From: Allomuricauda sp.
GTDB taxonomy: Bacteria > Bacteroidota > Bacteroidia > Flavobacteriales > Flavobacteriaceae
DNA length: 64,000 nt
Assembly (NCBI RefSeq): GCF_002699205.1
Contig: NZ_PABT01000023.1
Span: forward strand, 62,001 to 126,000
Direction: 5' to 3'
The position numbers and the translations under genes were made by a program. The notes beneath the pieces are model-generated. The model ran no database searches. It saw nothing but the letters and a program-made list of their open reading frames with translations, and had not been told where the DNA came from. Shown piece after piece: positions 28,378 through 38,298 of this stretch. The stretch's first letter is position 1. Each line of letters starts with the position of its first letter.

Positions 28378-29949
28378 ATGGATAATATCATAGTAATTGT
28401 TGTAGCAGCTGTTGTGGGGCTGGCAATAGGATTCGCAATTGCCAAGATGATGGAGAAGGGCAAAGCATCCAAGACTATTGCCAACGCAAAGAGAGAAGCG
28501 GCAAATATCATTAAGGAAGCGAAGAAAGAAGGGGAAAGTATAAAGAAAGATAAGATTTTCCAGGCCAAAGAAAAGTTTTTGGAACTGAAAGCGGAACATG
28601 AGAAGGTCATTATCAATAAGGACAAAAAAATTGGTGAGGCCGAAAAGAGAACAAGGGACAAGGAATCCCAAGTAAGCAGTGAACTGGCCAAGAACAAAAA
28701 ACTGAACGAACAGCTACAGGAAAAAATAAAAGAGGTCGCCTACAAGAGTGAAATCCTCGAGAAAAAACAATCCGAAGTAGAGAAACTCCATAAAAGTCAA
28801 GTGCAGCAATTGGAGGTCATTTCTGGCCTTTCTGCCGAGGATGCCAAAGCACAATTGTTGGAATCTTTAAAGGAAACCGCTAAAAGTGATGCCATGGCCT
28901 ACCTTCAAAATACTATGGAGGAAGCAAAACTTACTGCACAGCAAGAGGCCCGTAAAATTGTGATTAATACCATCCAGCGAATAGGGACCGAAGAAGCTGT
29001 GGAGAACTGTGTATCCGTTTTCAATCTGGAGTCTGATGATGTAAAAGGCCGTATAATTGGCCGTGAGGGAAGAAACATCCGTGCCTTGGAATCTGCCACC
29101 GGAGTGGAGATCATTGTGGACGATACCCCGGAGGCCATCATATTGTCTTGCTTTGATTCGGTAAGAAGGGAAGTTGCCCGATTGTCCTTGCACAGATTGG
29201 TCACCGATGGAAGAATTCACCCTGCCCGTATCGAAGAGGTGGTGAAGAAGACCGAAAAGCAGATCAACGAGGAAATAGCCGAAATTGGAAAACGAACAGT
29301 AATTGACCTGGGGATCCATGGATTGCACCCGGAATTGATAAAAGCTGTGGGCCGAATGAAATATCGTTCCTCTTACGGGCAAAATTTATTGCAGCATTCA
29401 AGGGAAGTTGCAAAACTTTGCGGGGTAATGGCAGCGGAATTGGGGCTGAACCCAAAATTGGCCAAACGGGCCGGATTGCTCCATGATATTGGAAAGGTAC
29501 CGATGGCCGAAGTTGAGGTCGAGACACCACACGCTATTCTGGGAATGCAATGGGCCCAGAAATACGGAGAAAAAGATGAGGTGTGCAATGCGATCGGAGC
29601 CCACCACGATGAAATTGAAATGACCACATTGATTTCCCCCATAGTGCAGGTGTGTGACGCCATTAGCGGGGCGCGTCCCGGGGCAAGAAGACAAGTACTG
29701 GATTCCTATATCCAACGTTTGAAGGATTTGGAGGACATTGCCTTTGGTTTCAATGGGGTACAGAAAGCCTATGCCATCCAAGCCGGTAGGGAACTCCGTG
29801 TGATCGTGGAAAGTGAAAAAGTGAACGATGACAAGGCGGCTGAACTGTCTTTTGAAATCTCGCAAAAAATTCAGACGGATATGACATATCCCGGTCAGGT
29901 AAAGGTCACCGTCATTCGTGAGACCCGATCAGTGAACGTGGCCAAATAA
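28378..29949 (+). CDS. rny: Ribonuclease Y
   Basis: N-terminal TM, long coiled coil, KH ([45 protein letters not shown]), HD domain ([25 protein letters not shown]). Confidence 0.98.
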   Translation: MDNIIVIVVAAVVGLAIGFAIAKMMEKGKASKTIANAKREAANIIKEAKKEGESIKKDKIFQAKEKFLELKAEHEKVIINKDKKIGEAEKRTRDKESQVSSELAKNKKLNEQLQEKIKEVAYKSEILEKKQSEVEKLHKSQVQQLEVISGLSAEDAKAQLLESLKETAKSDAMAYLQNTMEEAKLTAQQEARKIVINTIQRIGTEEAVENCVSVFNLESDDVKGRIIGREGRNIRALESATGVEIIVDDTPEAIILSCFDSVRREVARLSLHRLVTDGRIHPARIEEVVKKTEKQINEEIAEIGKRTVIDLGIHGLHPELIKAVGRMKYRSSYGQNLLQHSREVAKLCGVMAAELGLNPKLAKRAGLLHDIGKVPMAEVEVETPHAILGMQWAQKYGEKDEVCNAIGAHHDEIEMTTLISPIVQVCDAISGARPGARRQVLDSYIQRLKDLEDIAFGFNGVQKAYAIQAGRELRVIVESEKVNDDKAAELSFEISQKIQTDMTYPGQVKVTVIRETRSVNVAK

Positions 29950-29959
29950 GCCCAAGGGT

Positions 29960-31207
29960 TTAATCTTTGATGTTGTTTAAAATCCAGGGCAACGGAATTT
30001 CATCATATTGTGTGCTTGACCTATTGGTAGTGCTTGTCCCATTTTTTGACATTACCACAAGCCACATATTATCTCCATAGGTGATAGAAGTTATGGAATA
30101 GCCTTTATTTGTCCTTTCTTTGATCCAATCAAAAGGATATTCGGTTTGGGTTTTCCATGATTGGGCCCCGAGTTTGGAACCTTTGCTCATTGTCAATGCC
30201 CATAGACCGTTTCCATAGGTCGCCGAAGTGATTGCATAGTTTTCATTCCAATTGTCAATGATCCAATCCCTTGGGATCTCAACACTGGTTTTCCATTTTT
30301 GGGTTTCAAAACCGGTATTTTTGTCCATGACCACGTACCAGTTGCCTTCGCCGCTCGTCATTGAAGTAATACTATATTCATTGTACCATTTTTCGTTTAT
30401 CCAGTCCTTGGGAAAGGTACTGGACATTTTCCAAGATTGTGGTCCCAGCCCATATCCTTTACTCATAACGACCACAAAAGTGCTTTTGCTTTCATCAAAA
30501 TCTAGGGCTGTGATGTAAAAATCTTGATCCCATTGGCTTTTGATCCAGTCGCGAGGGTAGTCTTGGGATTCTTTTATTCTTTGTTCAGTGTAGTTTGTCA
30601 GATTGTTGTCGTCAATAACAGTGGCCCAAACAGATTTTGTATCTATCCCATTTGCCAATACGGTCACCGATTTGTCAACAACAGGAAAGGACAATTCCCC
30701 CTTGTTTAAAAACAGGAGTAGCTGGAACAAGGATTCGTCTTCGTTGAAATAATCATCCAAATACCCTTTTGTGAGCGCATTGGGATTCAATCGGACCCAA
30801 TACAACATGGGTTGCATATATTGGGTAATGTCCCCACCACTATATTCATTGTCATCTACAGTATAAGCTTTGTAATTTCCGTTGCCATCGTCCTCCAAAT
30901 AGAAATTATCTGCCGAGTAGCCCGTATCTGTTGCCCCCCTTACTATGGTAGCATCAGTTCCATCCAGGTATCTGTCCGTGGTTCCATCCGATTTTTCAAA
31001 ACTTTTATAGGTACATCCAAAATTTGCTAATTTGTCCAATCCATTTATATAATATTTTACCCGCACCAGGGATTCATTTTTTTCGTAAAAAATGATCAGG
31101 GCCGTATACTTTGTTTCACCACTGATCCAGCTGGCTTCGAAGTATTCTTGGGAATAACCTATAAATGTGGTGAATAAAATAATACCTAGAATGAATGATT
31201 TGTTCAT
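29960..31207 (-). CDS. Exported protein with four to five ~46-aa repeats (DUF7477-like)
   Basis: Signal peptide MNKSFILGIILFTTFIGYSQ; repeats [YFI]P.DWI..[KN]W...Y.IT[SA].....W.[VL][VT]M[SD]K..G...Q.WK from ~residue 240 to the C-terminus. Confidence 0.75.
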   Translation of the reverse strand: MNKSFILGIILFTTFIGYSQEYFEASWISGETKYTALIIFYEKNESLVRVKYYINGLDKLANFGCTYKSFEKSDGTTDRYLDGTDATIVRGATDTGYSADNFYLEDDGNGNYKAYTVDDNEYSGGDITQYMQPMLYWVRLNPNALTKGYLDDYFNEDESLFQLLLFLNKGELSFPVVDKSVTVLANGIDTKSVWATVIDDNNLTNYTEQRIKESQDYPRDWIKSQWDQDFYITALDFDESKSTFVVVMSKGYGLGPQSWKMSSTFPKDWINEKWYNEYSITSMTSGEGNWYVVMDKNTGFETQKWKTSVEIPRDWIIDNWNENYAITSATYGNGLWALTMSKGSKLGAQSWKTQTEYPFDWIKERTNKGYSITSITYGDNMWLVVMSKNGTSTTNRSSTQYDEIPLPWILNNIKD

Positions 31208-31447
31208 GGGGTTTGGGTTGGTGGTTGATTTAGTTTTGAAAGTCAAGGTTTCGATTTAACGCTAAAAAAACCAAAAAAATATGATGTAATGCCCGAAAAA
31301 CAGAAAGAAACGCATCTTTTTATATACACTCCTTTTTTATACCTGTTTTTTTGAGATTTGTTCAAGAACGAATGAACTGACAATTATCATACTTTTCCAG
31401 TTGGAATCAAGGTAACTTCATTGAAGAAATTTTAAACTACTGGAACG

Positions 31448-31873
31448 ATGAAAATTGGTGTACCTGTTTCGAAAATAATGACCAAAAATTTGGTCACGTT
31501 GAGCACCAAAGATGATTTGGTGACCGCTGAACGACTTTTTAAAAAACATCATATAAGACATATCCCCGTGGTCGAGGGCAGCTTGATCAAAGGAATGTTG
31601 AGCCTTACGGATTTAATGCGCATCAGTTTTGCAGACGCCATCGATGAACACGAGGAAGTTGTGGATACCATTGTTTACAATATGTTCACGATTCCACAAG
31701 TTATGGTGCACGATGTGGTGAGCGTAACTTCTGATACCACCATTAAGGAGGTGGCCGAAATTTTGGCCAAAAGGGAATTTCACGCTTTGCCCGTGGTTGA
31801 CAATGGAAAGCTTAAAGGAATCGTTACAACAACGGATCTTATAAAATACTTTTTGAAAAGTATTGACGAGTAA
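31448..31873 (+). CDS. CBS domain-containing protein
   Basis: Two CBS motifs: VSKIMTKNLVTLSTKDDLVTAERLFKKHHIRHIPVVEG and EVAEILAKREFHALPVVDNGKLKGIVTTTDLIKY. Confidence 0.93.
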   Translation: MKIGVPVSKIMTKNLVTLSTKDDLVTAERLFKKHHIRHIPVVEGSLIKGMLSLTDLMRISFADAIDEHEEVVDTIVYNMFTIPQVMVHDVVSVTSDTTIKEVAEILAKREFHALPVVDNGKLKGIVTTTDLIKYFLKSIDE

Positions 31874-31913
31874 GCAATGTAGGTTCTAATGGAATTGGAA
31901 AGGGCTGGGTAGC

Positions 31914-33968
31914 TTATTCTTCTTCATTGCCATTCTCTTCTTCCTCGATTTCTTTATTGATTTTATGCTCAAGTATATTGAGCTTTTTCATCTTTTCCTT
32001 CCAAGTTTGAAGTGCTTCCTTTTGCTTGTTCAGATTATTGATGACTTCCTTTACCAAAGGATTGTCTTCGGAATTGCCGGAGAAAAACTGAAGGTTGTTC
32101 TCCAATTGGCGAATTTCTGATTTTACTTCATCAATCTTACGTTTCACAAAGACTCGTTCGTTACCGATAGCGTAATTGTCTTCTGTTTTGGCAAGTTCCT
32201 GTACCTTATTGCCATATTTGAGCAGTTCCGATTCCTGTTTGCTAATCCCCAATTTTTTGAAAAGAGCATCCACAATTTTGTTGAACTTACTGTTGATGTG
32301 CTTTTTGTTGTAGGGAATACGCCCGTATTTTTTCCATTCGGCCAAAAATGCTTTGAGTTCTTCAAGGTCTTTCTTTTGGTCGCCGCTCAATTCAAACTTT
32401 TTTAGGCGGTCAAGACATTCGCTTTTCTTTTTGAAATTTTCGAACTCCTCGTTGTGCGCCTCATTCCTTTCTGCATGCAAACGATCGAAGTAATGGTTGC
32501 AGGCATCCTTGAATTCCTTCCATATTTTATCGGAAAATTTTCTGGGAACATGACCGATTTTCTTCCAGTCCTGCTGTATGCGCTTCATTTTGGGGGTAAC
32601 CTCTTCCCAATCATCACTATCCTTCAAGGAGATGGCCAAGGCCAAGAGCTCTTTTTTCTTTTCCAGGTTGATTTGTTGCTCCTTTTTCTGATTTTTATAA
32701 AACGCATTTTTGGACCTGTTGAACTTACGGACGGTTTCTTTAAAATTCCTCCAAGTTTCCTCGTTTACTTTTTGTGGTACCTTGCCGGCCTTGAAGAATG
32801 ATTCCCTAAGGGCTTCCACTTCCTTTATCTGTTGCTGGATACCTCTATGGTTGTCCGCAACATTCTCCGCAATTTTTGCTATCGCAGCAATGATTTCATT
32901 TTTCTTCTCGAGGTTTTTCTCGTACTCCTTTTCCAGTTCTTGGAAATGTTCCTGCCTACGTTGGTGCATCGCCTTTGTAGCGTTACTGAACTTTTCCCAG
33001 ATTTCTTCTCGGTGCTCTTTGGCCACAGGGCCGATATCTTCCTTCCAAATCTTATGGAGCGTCTGCAGTTCCCTAAAAGCTTTGCCCAGATCGGGTTCTT
33101 CCACCAAGGCTTCCGCACGCTCTACCAGTTTTTTCTTTTCCTCAAGGTTGTGCTTAAAATCTAAATCGCGCAATTCACGGTTCAAGTGCAGAAAATCGTA
33201 AAAGATTTCCATATGATGGTGGTAGGTGCGCCAAACATCATTGTAATTGGTACGAGGAATGGGACCTGCATTTTTCCAGCGGTTCTGCAGGTCTTTGAAA
33301 TTGTTATAGGTGGTGTTGATATCCTCTTCTATATCAATCAGTCCTTTCAACTCTTCTATGATATCCAACCTTTTTTTTAGGTTGTCCTTTAAGGTCTGGT
33401 CCAGTTGTTTATAGTACTGGTCCCGTTTTTCACGAAAGTCGGCATAGACTTCATTGAATTGTCTTTTGGCTACGGAATTGTATCGAAAATCTATTTCGTT
33501 TCCTCCTTTGGATACAAATTCTTCCTTTTTCTCATCGATAAATTCCTGGAATTTTTGGTCGAACTCGTATTTTATGGCGCTGACATGTTTGTTGATTGCC
33601 TGTACTTTTTCGTTCTTGACCAAGCGTTGCAGTTCCCCCACAAGGTTTTCCATGGACATGGAATGGTAGTCCAACATCGGGATGGTGTGACGCTTTTCGT
33701 TTTCCGCATCTTCCGCATCTTCCGCATTGGATTCGTCTATTTCATCCAGATGTTCGTTGGAATCGTTCTTTACAGTAATTCCTTCATCCTTCTGTGTTTC
33801 GGAAGCTGAATCCTTTTCGGGCTTTTTTTCTTCCTCGCTTTTGGACGTTGTTTCTTCGGACACTTTTGGTTCTGCTTGATTGCTTTCTTCCAAATGTCCT
33901 TTTGTATTTTCTGACGTTTCTTCTATTCCACCTTCAGCTTGCTGAAGTTTACCATCGTTTTCCTGCAT
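31914..33968 (-). CDS. DUF349 domain-containing protein
   Basis: Repeated LQNRWKNAGPIPRTNYNDVWRTYHHHMEIFYD / IQQDWKKIGHVPRKFSDKIWKEFKDACNHYFDRL type helices. Confidence 0.92.
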   Translation of the reverse strand: MQENDGKLQQAEGGIEETSENTKGHLEESNQAEPKVSEETTSKSEEEKKPEKDSASETQKDEGITVKNDSNEHLDEIDESNAEDAEDAENEKRHTIPMLDYHSMSMENLVGELQRLVKNEKVQAINKHVSAIKYEFDQKFQEFIDEKKEEFVSKGGNEIDFRYNSVAKRQFNEVYADFREKRDQYYKQLDQTLKDNLKKRLDIIEELKGLIDIEEDINTTYNNFKDLQNRWKNAGPIPRTNYNDVWRTYHHHMEIFYDFLHLNRELRDLDFKHNLEEKKKLVERAEALVEEPDLGKAFRELQTLHKIWKEDIGPVAKEHREEIWEKFSNATKAMHQRRQEHFQELEKEYEKNLEKKNEIIAAIAKIAENVADNHRGIQQQIKEVEALRESFFKAGKVPQKVNEETWRNFKETVRKFNRSKNAFYKNQKKEQQINLEKKKELLALAISLKDSDDWEEVTPKMKRIQQDWKKIGHVPRKFSDKIWKEFKDACNHYFDRLHAERNEAHNEEFENFKKKSECLDRLKKFELSGDQKKDLEELKAFLAEWKKYGRIPYNKKHINSKFNKIVDALFKKLGISKQESELLKYGNKVQELAKTEDNYAIGNERVFVKRKIDEVKSEIRQLENNLQFFSGNSEDNPLVKEVINNLNKQKEALQTWKEKMKKLNILEHKINKEIEEEENGNEEE
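33702..33728 (-). repeat. In-frame 9-bp tandem repeat within the DUF349 gene
   Basis: TTCCGCATC TTCCGCATC TTCCGCATT, encoding AED repeats (NAEDAEDAEN). Confidence 0.9.
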
Positions 33969-34109
33969 TAGTAGCTTGTTTACTATTGATTGACGTAAAT
34001 TATAGCCAATTTAACAACTTAATTGTCTAATAGCAAAAGTATTGATTCTTCTTTTGAAGAAGATTATTGTTGTGTGAATAGGACCAATACCTATGTCGAT
34101 TGCCTTTTT

Positions 34110-34841
34110 TTAAGGGTTGTTCCAAATTTCCCAAGATTTTTCTGCTTGGTATTCCAACATTTTTGATCCATTGCAAATAGAGGCTCCATTTGCTTCTCCA
34201 GTGGCCAAGAACGCTGTTTTTTCAGGGTTGTACGTGAGGTCGAACAACAGGTGCTCCGGTCCAATGTATTGGTAGGGGAGTGCAGGTTTGTCTTTGACAT
34301 TCGGGAATGTTCCCAAAGGGGTGCAGTTAATGATCAAGGTGTTTTTTTCTATAATGTCCTTGTCAAGTTCTTCATAGGTGTACTGTCCTTCCTTTTTACT
34401 GCGTGAAACGTAGGTATTTTTAATCTCCATTTGATCCAAAACGAAACAAATGGCTTTGGATGCCCCCCCTGTTCCCAAGACCAAGGCATTCTTGTGATGT
34501 GTTTTTAGATGGGGTTCCAATGATTTTTGAAAACCGTAGGCATCGGTATTGAAGCCTTTTAGACCACTTTCTGTAAATTGAATGGTGTTTACAGCTCCGA
34601 TTTGCTCTGCTGTGGGGTCCAATTCGTCCAAATAGGGGATAACATCTTGTTTATAGGGAATGGTGACATTGAGTCCTTTTAAGTGATCTTGGGCAAGCAC
34701 ATTTTCGAGTTCCGCTATATTTTGAATGTCAAAATTCTCATAGCTATGGTCTGAAAGTCCCAGATGTTTAAATTTTTGTGTGAAATATCCTTGCGAAAAG
34801 GAGTAAGAGATATTTTTACCGAGAAGCCCGTACCTGTTCAT
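34110..34841 (-). CDS. aroE: Shikimate dehydrogenase
   Basis: YGLLGKNISYSFSQGYFTQKF, GLNVTIPYKQDVIPYLDELDPTAEQIGAVNTI, LGTGGASKAICFVL, INCTPLGTFPN. Confidence 0.94.
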   Translation of the reverse strand: MNRYGLLGKNISYSFSQGYFTQKFKHLGLSDHSYENFDIQNIAELENVLAQDHLKGLNVTIPYKQDVIPYLDELDPTAEQIGAVNTIQFTESGLKGFNTDAYGFQKSLEPHLKTHHKNALVLGTGGASKAICFVLDQMEIKNTYVSRSKKEGQYTYEELDKDIIEKNTLIINCTPLGTFPNVKDKPALPYQYIGPEHLLFDLTYNPEKTAFLATGEANGASICNGSKMLEYQAEKSWEIWNNP

Positions 34842-35853
34842 TTTTTTGTCTGTTTTTGCCATACCAATCCAAAATCAATAATATCAAAATCCCTATTAAA
34901 ATAAAAAGTATGGCCCACCAGGTTTCTGCCTCTGCCATATCCGGAAAATGCCTGGTGTAGTTAAGTATGATTTTGTCCCCGTTGGAGTCCAATAGAGGAT
35001 TTCCTGCCTCATCCAGTTTGAAAATGGTTCTTTTCCATGGCCAAAGAACTCCCAAAGACCCTGTAATAAACCCTAACAATACGGCTGTTGTAGTGGCCTT
35101 ATAGTGTTTTAGGACATAACTGAGGAGGTGGGAAAAAGTAACTAAACCAGTTATGGACCCCAAGGTGAAAACCCCCAATATTTTTAGGATTCGAATGCGT
35201 TCCGGGTCTTCCATGAACCCAAAATCCCCTGAAAAAATTTCCGAAAAAGTATCATAGAGCGCATTTACGGAGTCTACCAAAAGCAATACATAATTGCCGA
35301 GAAGGATCAAGATAAAGGAACCTGACAATCCGGGAAGCGTCATACCGGAAACACTTATGATTCCACAGAAAAAGATAAAAAGCAGATTGTCGTTCTCTTT
35401 GGCGGGATTTAAAAAACTAATGGACAAACCAATGATCAACCCGATAATTCCGGCAATAATGGTCCGTTTGTTCCAAGGGGCAAAATCCTTGCCTATGTGA
35501 TAAATGGAACCGATCACCATTCCAAAGAAGGTGGCCCAGACAAAAAGTTCGTTGTGGTCCAAGAAATAGTCCAAAATCCTGGAGACACTGAAATAACTGA
35601 CCAACATTCCAAAAATCAACAGGCCCAGAAATTTGGCGTTGATATATTGGAAAAAGCTTTTGAACCTTCCGTTAAGGAATAATTTTAAGGCTTTGGAATT
35701 CAGTTTTTGTAAGGAGTAGATGAATTCTTCGTAAAAACCGGCCACAAAGGCAACAATACCGCCCGAAACCCCTGGAACCTTGTTGGCAGCTCCCATACAA
35801 AGGCCTTTTATGACCAAGAAGAAATTATCCAGAAATGTTCTAGGTTGATGCAT
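34816..35853 (-). CDS. DUF368 family protein (undecaprenyl-phosphate translocase family)
   Basis: GLCMGAANKVPGVSGGIVAFVAGFYEEFIYSLQKL, GMTLPGLSGSFILILLGNY. Confidence 0.9.
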   Translation of the reverse strand: MHQPRTFLDNFFLVIKGLCMGAANKVPGVSGGIVAFVAGFYEEFIYSLQKLNSKALKLFLNGRFKSFFQYINAKFLGLLIFGMLVSYFSVSRILDYFLDHNELFVWATFFGMVIGSIYHIGKDFAPWNKRTIIAGIIGLIIGLSISFLNPAKENDNLLFIFFCGIISVSGMTLPGLSGSFILILLGNYVLLLVDSVNALYDTFSEIFSGDFGFMEDPERIRILKILGVFTLGSITGLVTFSHLLSYVLKHYKATTTAVLLGFITGSLGVLWPWKRTIFKLDEAGNPLLDSNGDKIILNYTRHFPDMAEAETWWAILFILIGILILLILDWYGKNRQKNEQVRASR

Positions 35854-35872
35854 ATACCGCAGTGGATTTTCC

Positions 35873-36790
35873 TTATTTTTTAGAGGCTAATCTTTCCAGT
35901 ATAAAAATAAGTGAAAAACCTAGGATGGCTAATATAATGGCAAGCATTAATTTGTTATCCCCTTCAAAAGCACCTGGAAGTATGTTCATATCATCAACAA
36001 CAATGGTCTTTTCTCCAAATGTTTTGGTCTCCAACACTTTTTTCCAGGGCCAAATTTTGTTCAAGGAGCCCAAAATAAAACCTGTCAACAGGGCCAAAGT
36101 AATATTTTTATAGTGGTCGAACATCCATTTGAGCAATCGGGCAAAGCTCAAAAGACCAAAAATGGCACCTACGCCCACTGTTAATATAATTTTAATGTCC
36201 CTTTCATGAACAGCATCCAAAATGGTTTTGTACGAGCCCAATAAAACAAGAATGAAGGCTCCGGAAATACCGGGAAGTATCATGGCGCATACGGCCAATG
36301 CCCCGGATAAAAAAAGGTAGGGCAGGCTGTCCACATTGTCACTTGCGGGCAGTTCGGTAATGAAGAATGCCAAAGCGGCCCCAAAAATCAATACAACCAC
36401 TGTACCGAGGGTCCATTTAGAAATTTCCTTTCCCACAAAAAAGATGGAAGCCACCACAAGGCCGAAGAAAAAGGACCATAGTAGAATGGGCTCGTTCTCC
36501 AATAACCAGCTGAGAAATTTTGCCAATGAAAGCACACTGATGAATATTCCAAGGAAAAGAGCTAATAGAAAGTTGCCATTTACCTTGTTCCATACGGCTT
36601 TTGTGCCATCTTTCCGAAAAATCGAAATAAGCGACAAATCAATGTTGTTGATGGATGTTATGAGTTCTTCGTAAATACCGGAAATAAAGGCAATGGTCCC
36701 TCCCGATACTCCTGGGACAACATCTGCGGCACCCATGGCCATTCCTTTCAAGGTGACGAAAATATAGTCCAGTATTCGACGTGTTTGCAT
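35873..36790 (-). CDS. DUF368 family protein, tandem paralog
   Basis: GMAMGAADVVPGVSGGTIAFISGIYEELITSINNI, AMILPGISGAFILVLLGSYKTIL. Confidence 0.92.
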   Translation of the reverse strand: MQTRRILDYIFVTLKGMAMGAADVVPGVSGGTIAFISGIYEELITSINNIDLSLISIFRKDGTKAVWNKVNGNFLLALFLGIFISVLSLAKFLSWLLENEPILLWSFFFGLVVASIFFVGKEISKWTLGTVVVLIFGAALAFFITELPASDNVDSLPYLFLSGALAVCAMILPGISGAFILVLLGSYKTILDAVHERDIKIILTVGVGAIFGLLSFARLLKWMFDHYKNITLALLTGFILGSLNKIWPWKKVLETKTFGEKTIVVDDMNILPGAFEGDNKLMLAIILAILGFSLIFILERLASKK

Positions 36791-36811
36791 GTATTTGAGA
36801 ATAATCTAGGG

Positions 36812-38212
36812 TTACTTGGCTGTTTTCCTGATTTTTGAAACCAGCGCTTTTACCCAATCAACTTCTACGAATTCGGGGAATTCTTTTTCAAATTGCTGCA
36901 ATTTACCAATATCCAATTTCATGGCCTTGGATAAAATTGCTTTTGCTTCATCCAAATCGCCATTTTTTAAATGTGTGCCTGCCAAGGTATAGGTCAGGTC
37001 GGTGTGATCTGGATAAAATTCCAATCCTTGGGTCAAAACTTCAATGGCAGAGTTGTAATCACCGATTTTATTGAGCACTTCTGCCCAGTTTTTCCATGTT
37101 TCCAATTCGTAGTTTCCCAATTCCACGGTTTGCTTGTAGGCAAAGTCGGCTTCGTCCATGTTGTCCAGGGCAAAATAAATCTTACCGGCCTTTTTCCAAT
37201 ATTTTGGGTTTTCCCCATCAATATTTATCGCCTTATTGATGTAGTATAGGGCCTTTTCATAGTTTTTTTGCCTAACATGGAAATCGGTAATGGCCAGCCA
37301 ACCTTTGTCCAACAATGGATCTTCGTGAACAGTGTGGTAGTAATAGTATTTGGCTAAATCATAGTTTCCCAATTTTTCGTGGCATTTGCCCAAACGCAGA
37401 AAAGCGTATGAGGTGGGGTCTTCAATGGATATGGTATGTTCGTAATTCTCAATGGCCTCATTGTAGCGCCCCAATTTTTCAAGGACCTTTCCTTTTTCAA
37501 AATAGGCACCGATAAAGGAATCATCGGAAATAATGGCGAAATCAAAAGCGGTCAAAGCTTCTATGTACAATTTTTTGGCCAGATACATTTTACCTAATTG
37601 GTGCCAGGCCACTTCGCAATAGGGATTACGTTCCAAGTAATCGTTCAGGTAATGGATACAGCCGTCAAAATCCTCCAAAAATTCAAAACAGTACACTACG
37701 TTGTAAAGTGATGAGTAGTCTTGGTCATCCATTTCTACACAACGCATAAAACAGAATTTGGCCTGCTCATAATTGTCCATAAAAAGGTATTCCATTCCTA
37801 GCAACGAGTGAATATCAAAGGAGTGGTCCGTTATGTTCAGTGCTTCCAATAACAGATTCACCGCCTCCTGGTGTTTGTCCTGTTTGGAGCGGATATTGGC
37901 CCGTTGGATATAGACTTCCTCATTGTCCGCATTGATGTTCTGAATTTCATCCAGCAGGGTTTCTGCTGCATCAAATTTGTCTTCAAAAGCCAATACTTCC
38001 ACCTGTAACAACTTCAATTCCATGGAGTTCGGATGTTGCTCCAACCCAATTTGAATGGCTTTTTTGCCCAAAGAGATTTTACCGTTGTTCAGGTAGTAGT
38101 GTATAATTTCCTCAAAGTCCTCCGCATCAAAGAAATAGACGTCATCCGTCTTGAGCATGGACTCAAATTTGTTTATGGATTTATCAGGATATTCGTTAGA
38201 GTCTAACGCCAT
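36812..38212 (-). CDS. Tetratricopeptide repeat protein
   Basis: Multiple TPR motifs, e.g. AFDFAIISDDSFIGAYFEKGKVLEKLGRYNEAIENYEHTISIEDPTSYAFLRLGKCHEKLGNYDLAKYYY. Confidence 0.92.
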   Translation of the reverse strand: MALDSNEYPDKSINKFESMLKTDDVYFFDAEDFEEIIHYYLNNGKISLGKKAIQIGLEQHPNSMELKLLQVEVLAFEDKFDAAETLLDEIQNINADNEEVYIQRANIRSKQDKHQEAVNLLLEALNITDHSFDIHSLLGMEYLFMDNYEQAKFCFMRCVEMDDQDYSSLYNVVYCFEFLEDFDGCIHYLNDYLERNPYCEVAWHQLGKMYLAKKLYIEALTAFDFAIISDDSFIGAYFEKGKVLEKLGRYNEAIENYEHTISIEDPTSYAFLRLGKCHEKLGNYDLAKYYYYHTVHEDPLLDKGWLAITDFHVRQKNYEKALYYINKAINIDGENPKYWKKAGKIYFALDNMDEADFAYKQTVELGNYELETWKNWAEVLNKIGDYNSAIEVLTQGLEFYPDHTDLTYTLAGTHLKNGDLDEAKAILSKAMKLDIGKLQQFEKEFPEFVEVDWVKALVSKIRKTAK

Positions 38213-38298
38213 AGTAACTTTTTTGGTTGAACTATGGACTTAAAATTAATCCTTTGTGGTTCTGTTTAAGTCCAAATTCTATGTATGTTATCAACAAA

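Noticed and set aside
32710-33809. Several + strand ORFs over the DUF349 gene
   Set aside because: Antisense of charged coiled-coil coding DNA gives S/F-rich open frames by composition alone.
34816-34862. Frameshift or fusion between DUF368 and aroE suggested by 47-nt overlap
   Set aside because: The overlap shrinks to 26 nt with the more likely aroE start MNRYGLLG at 34841; both proteins look complete.
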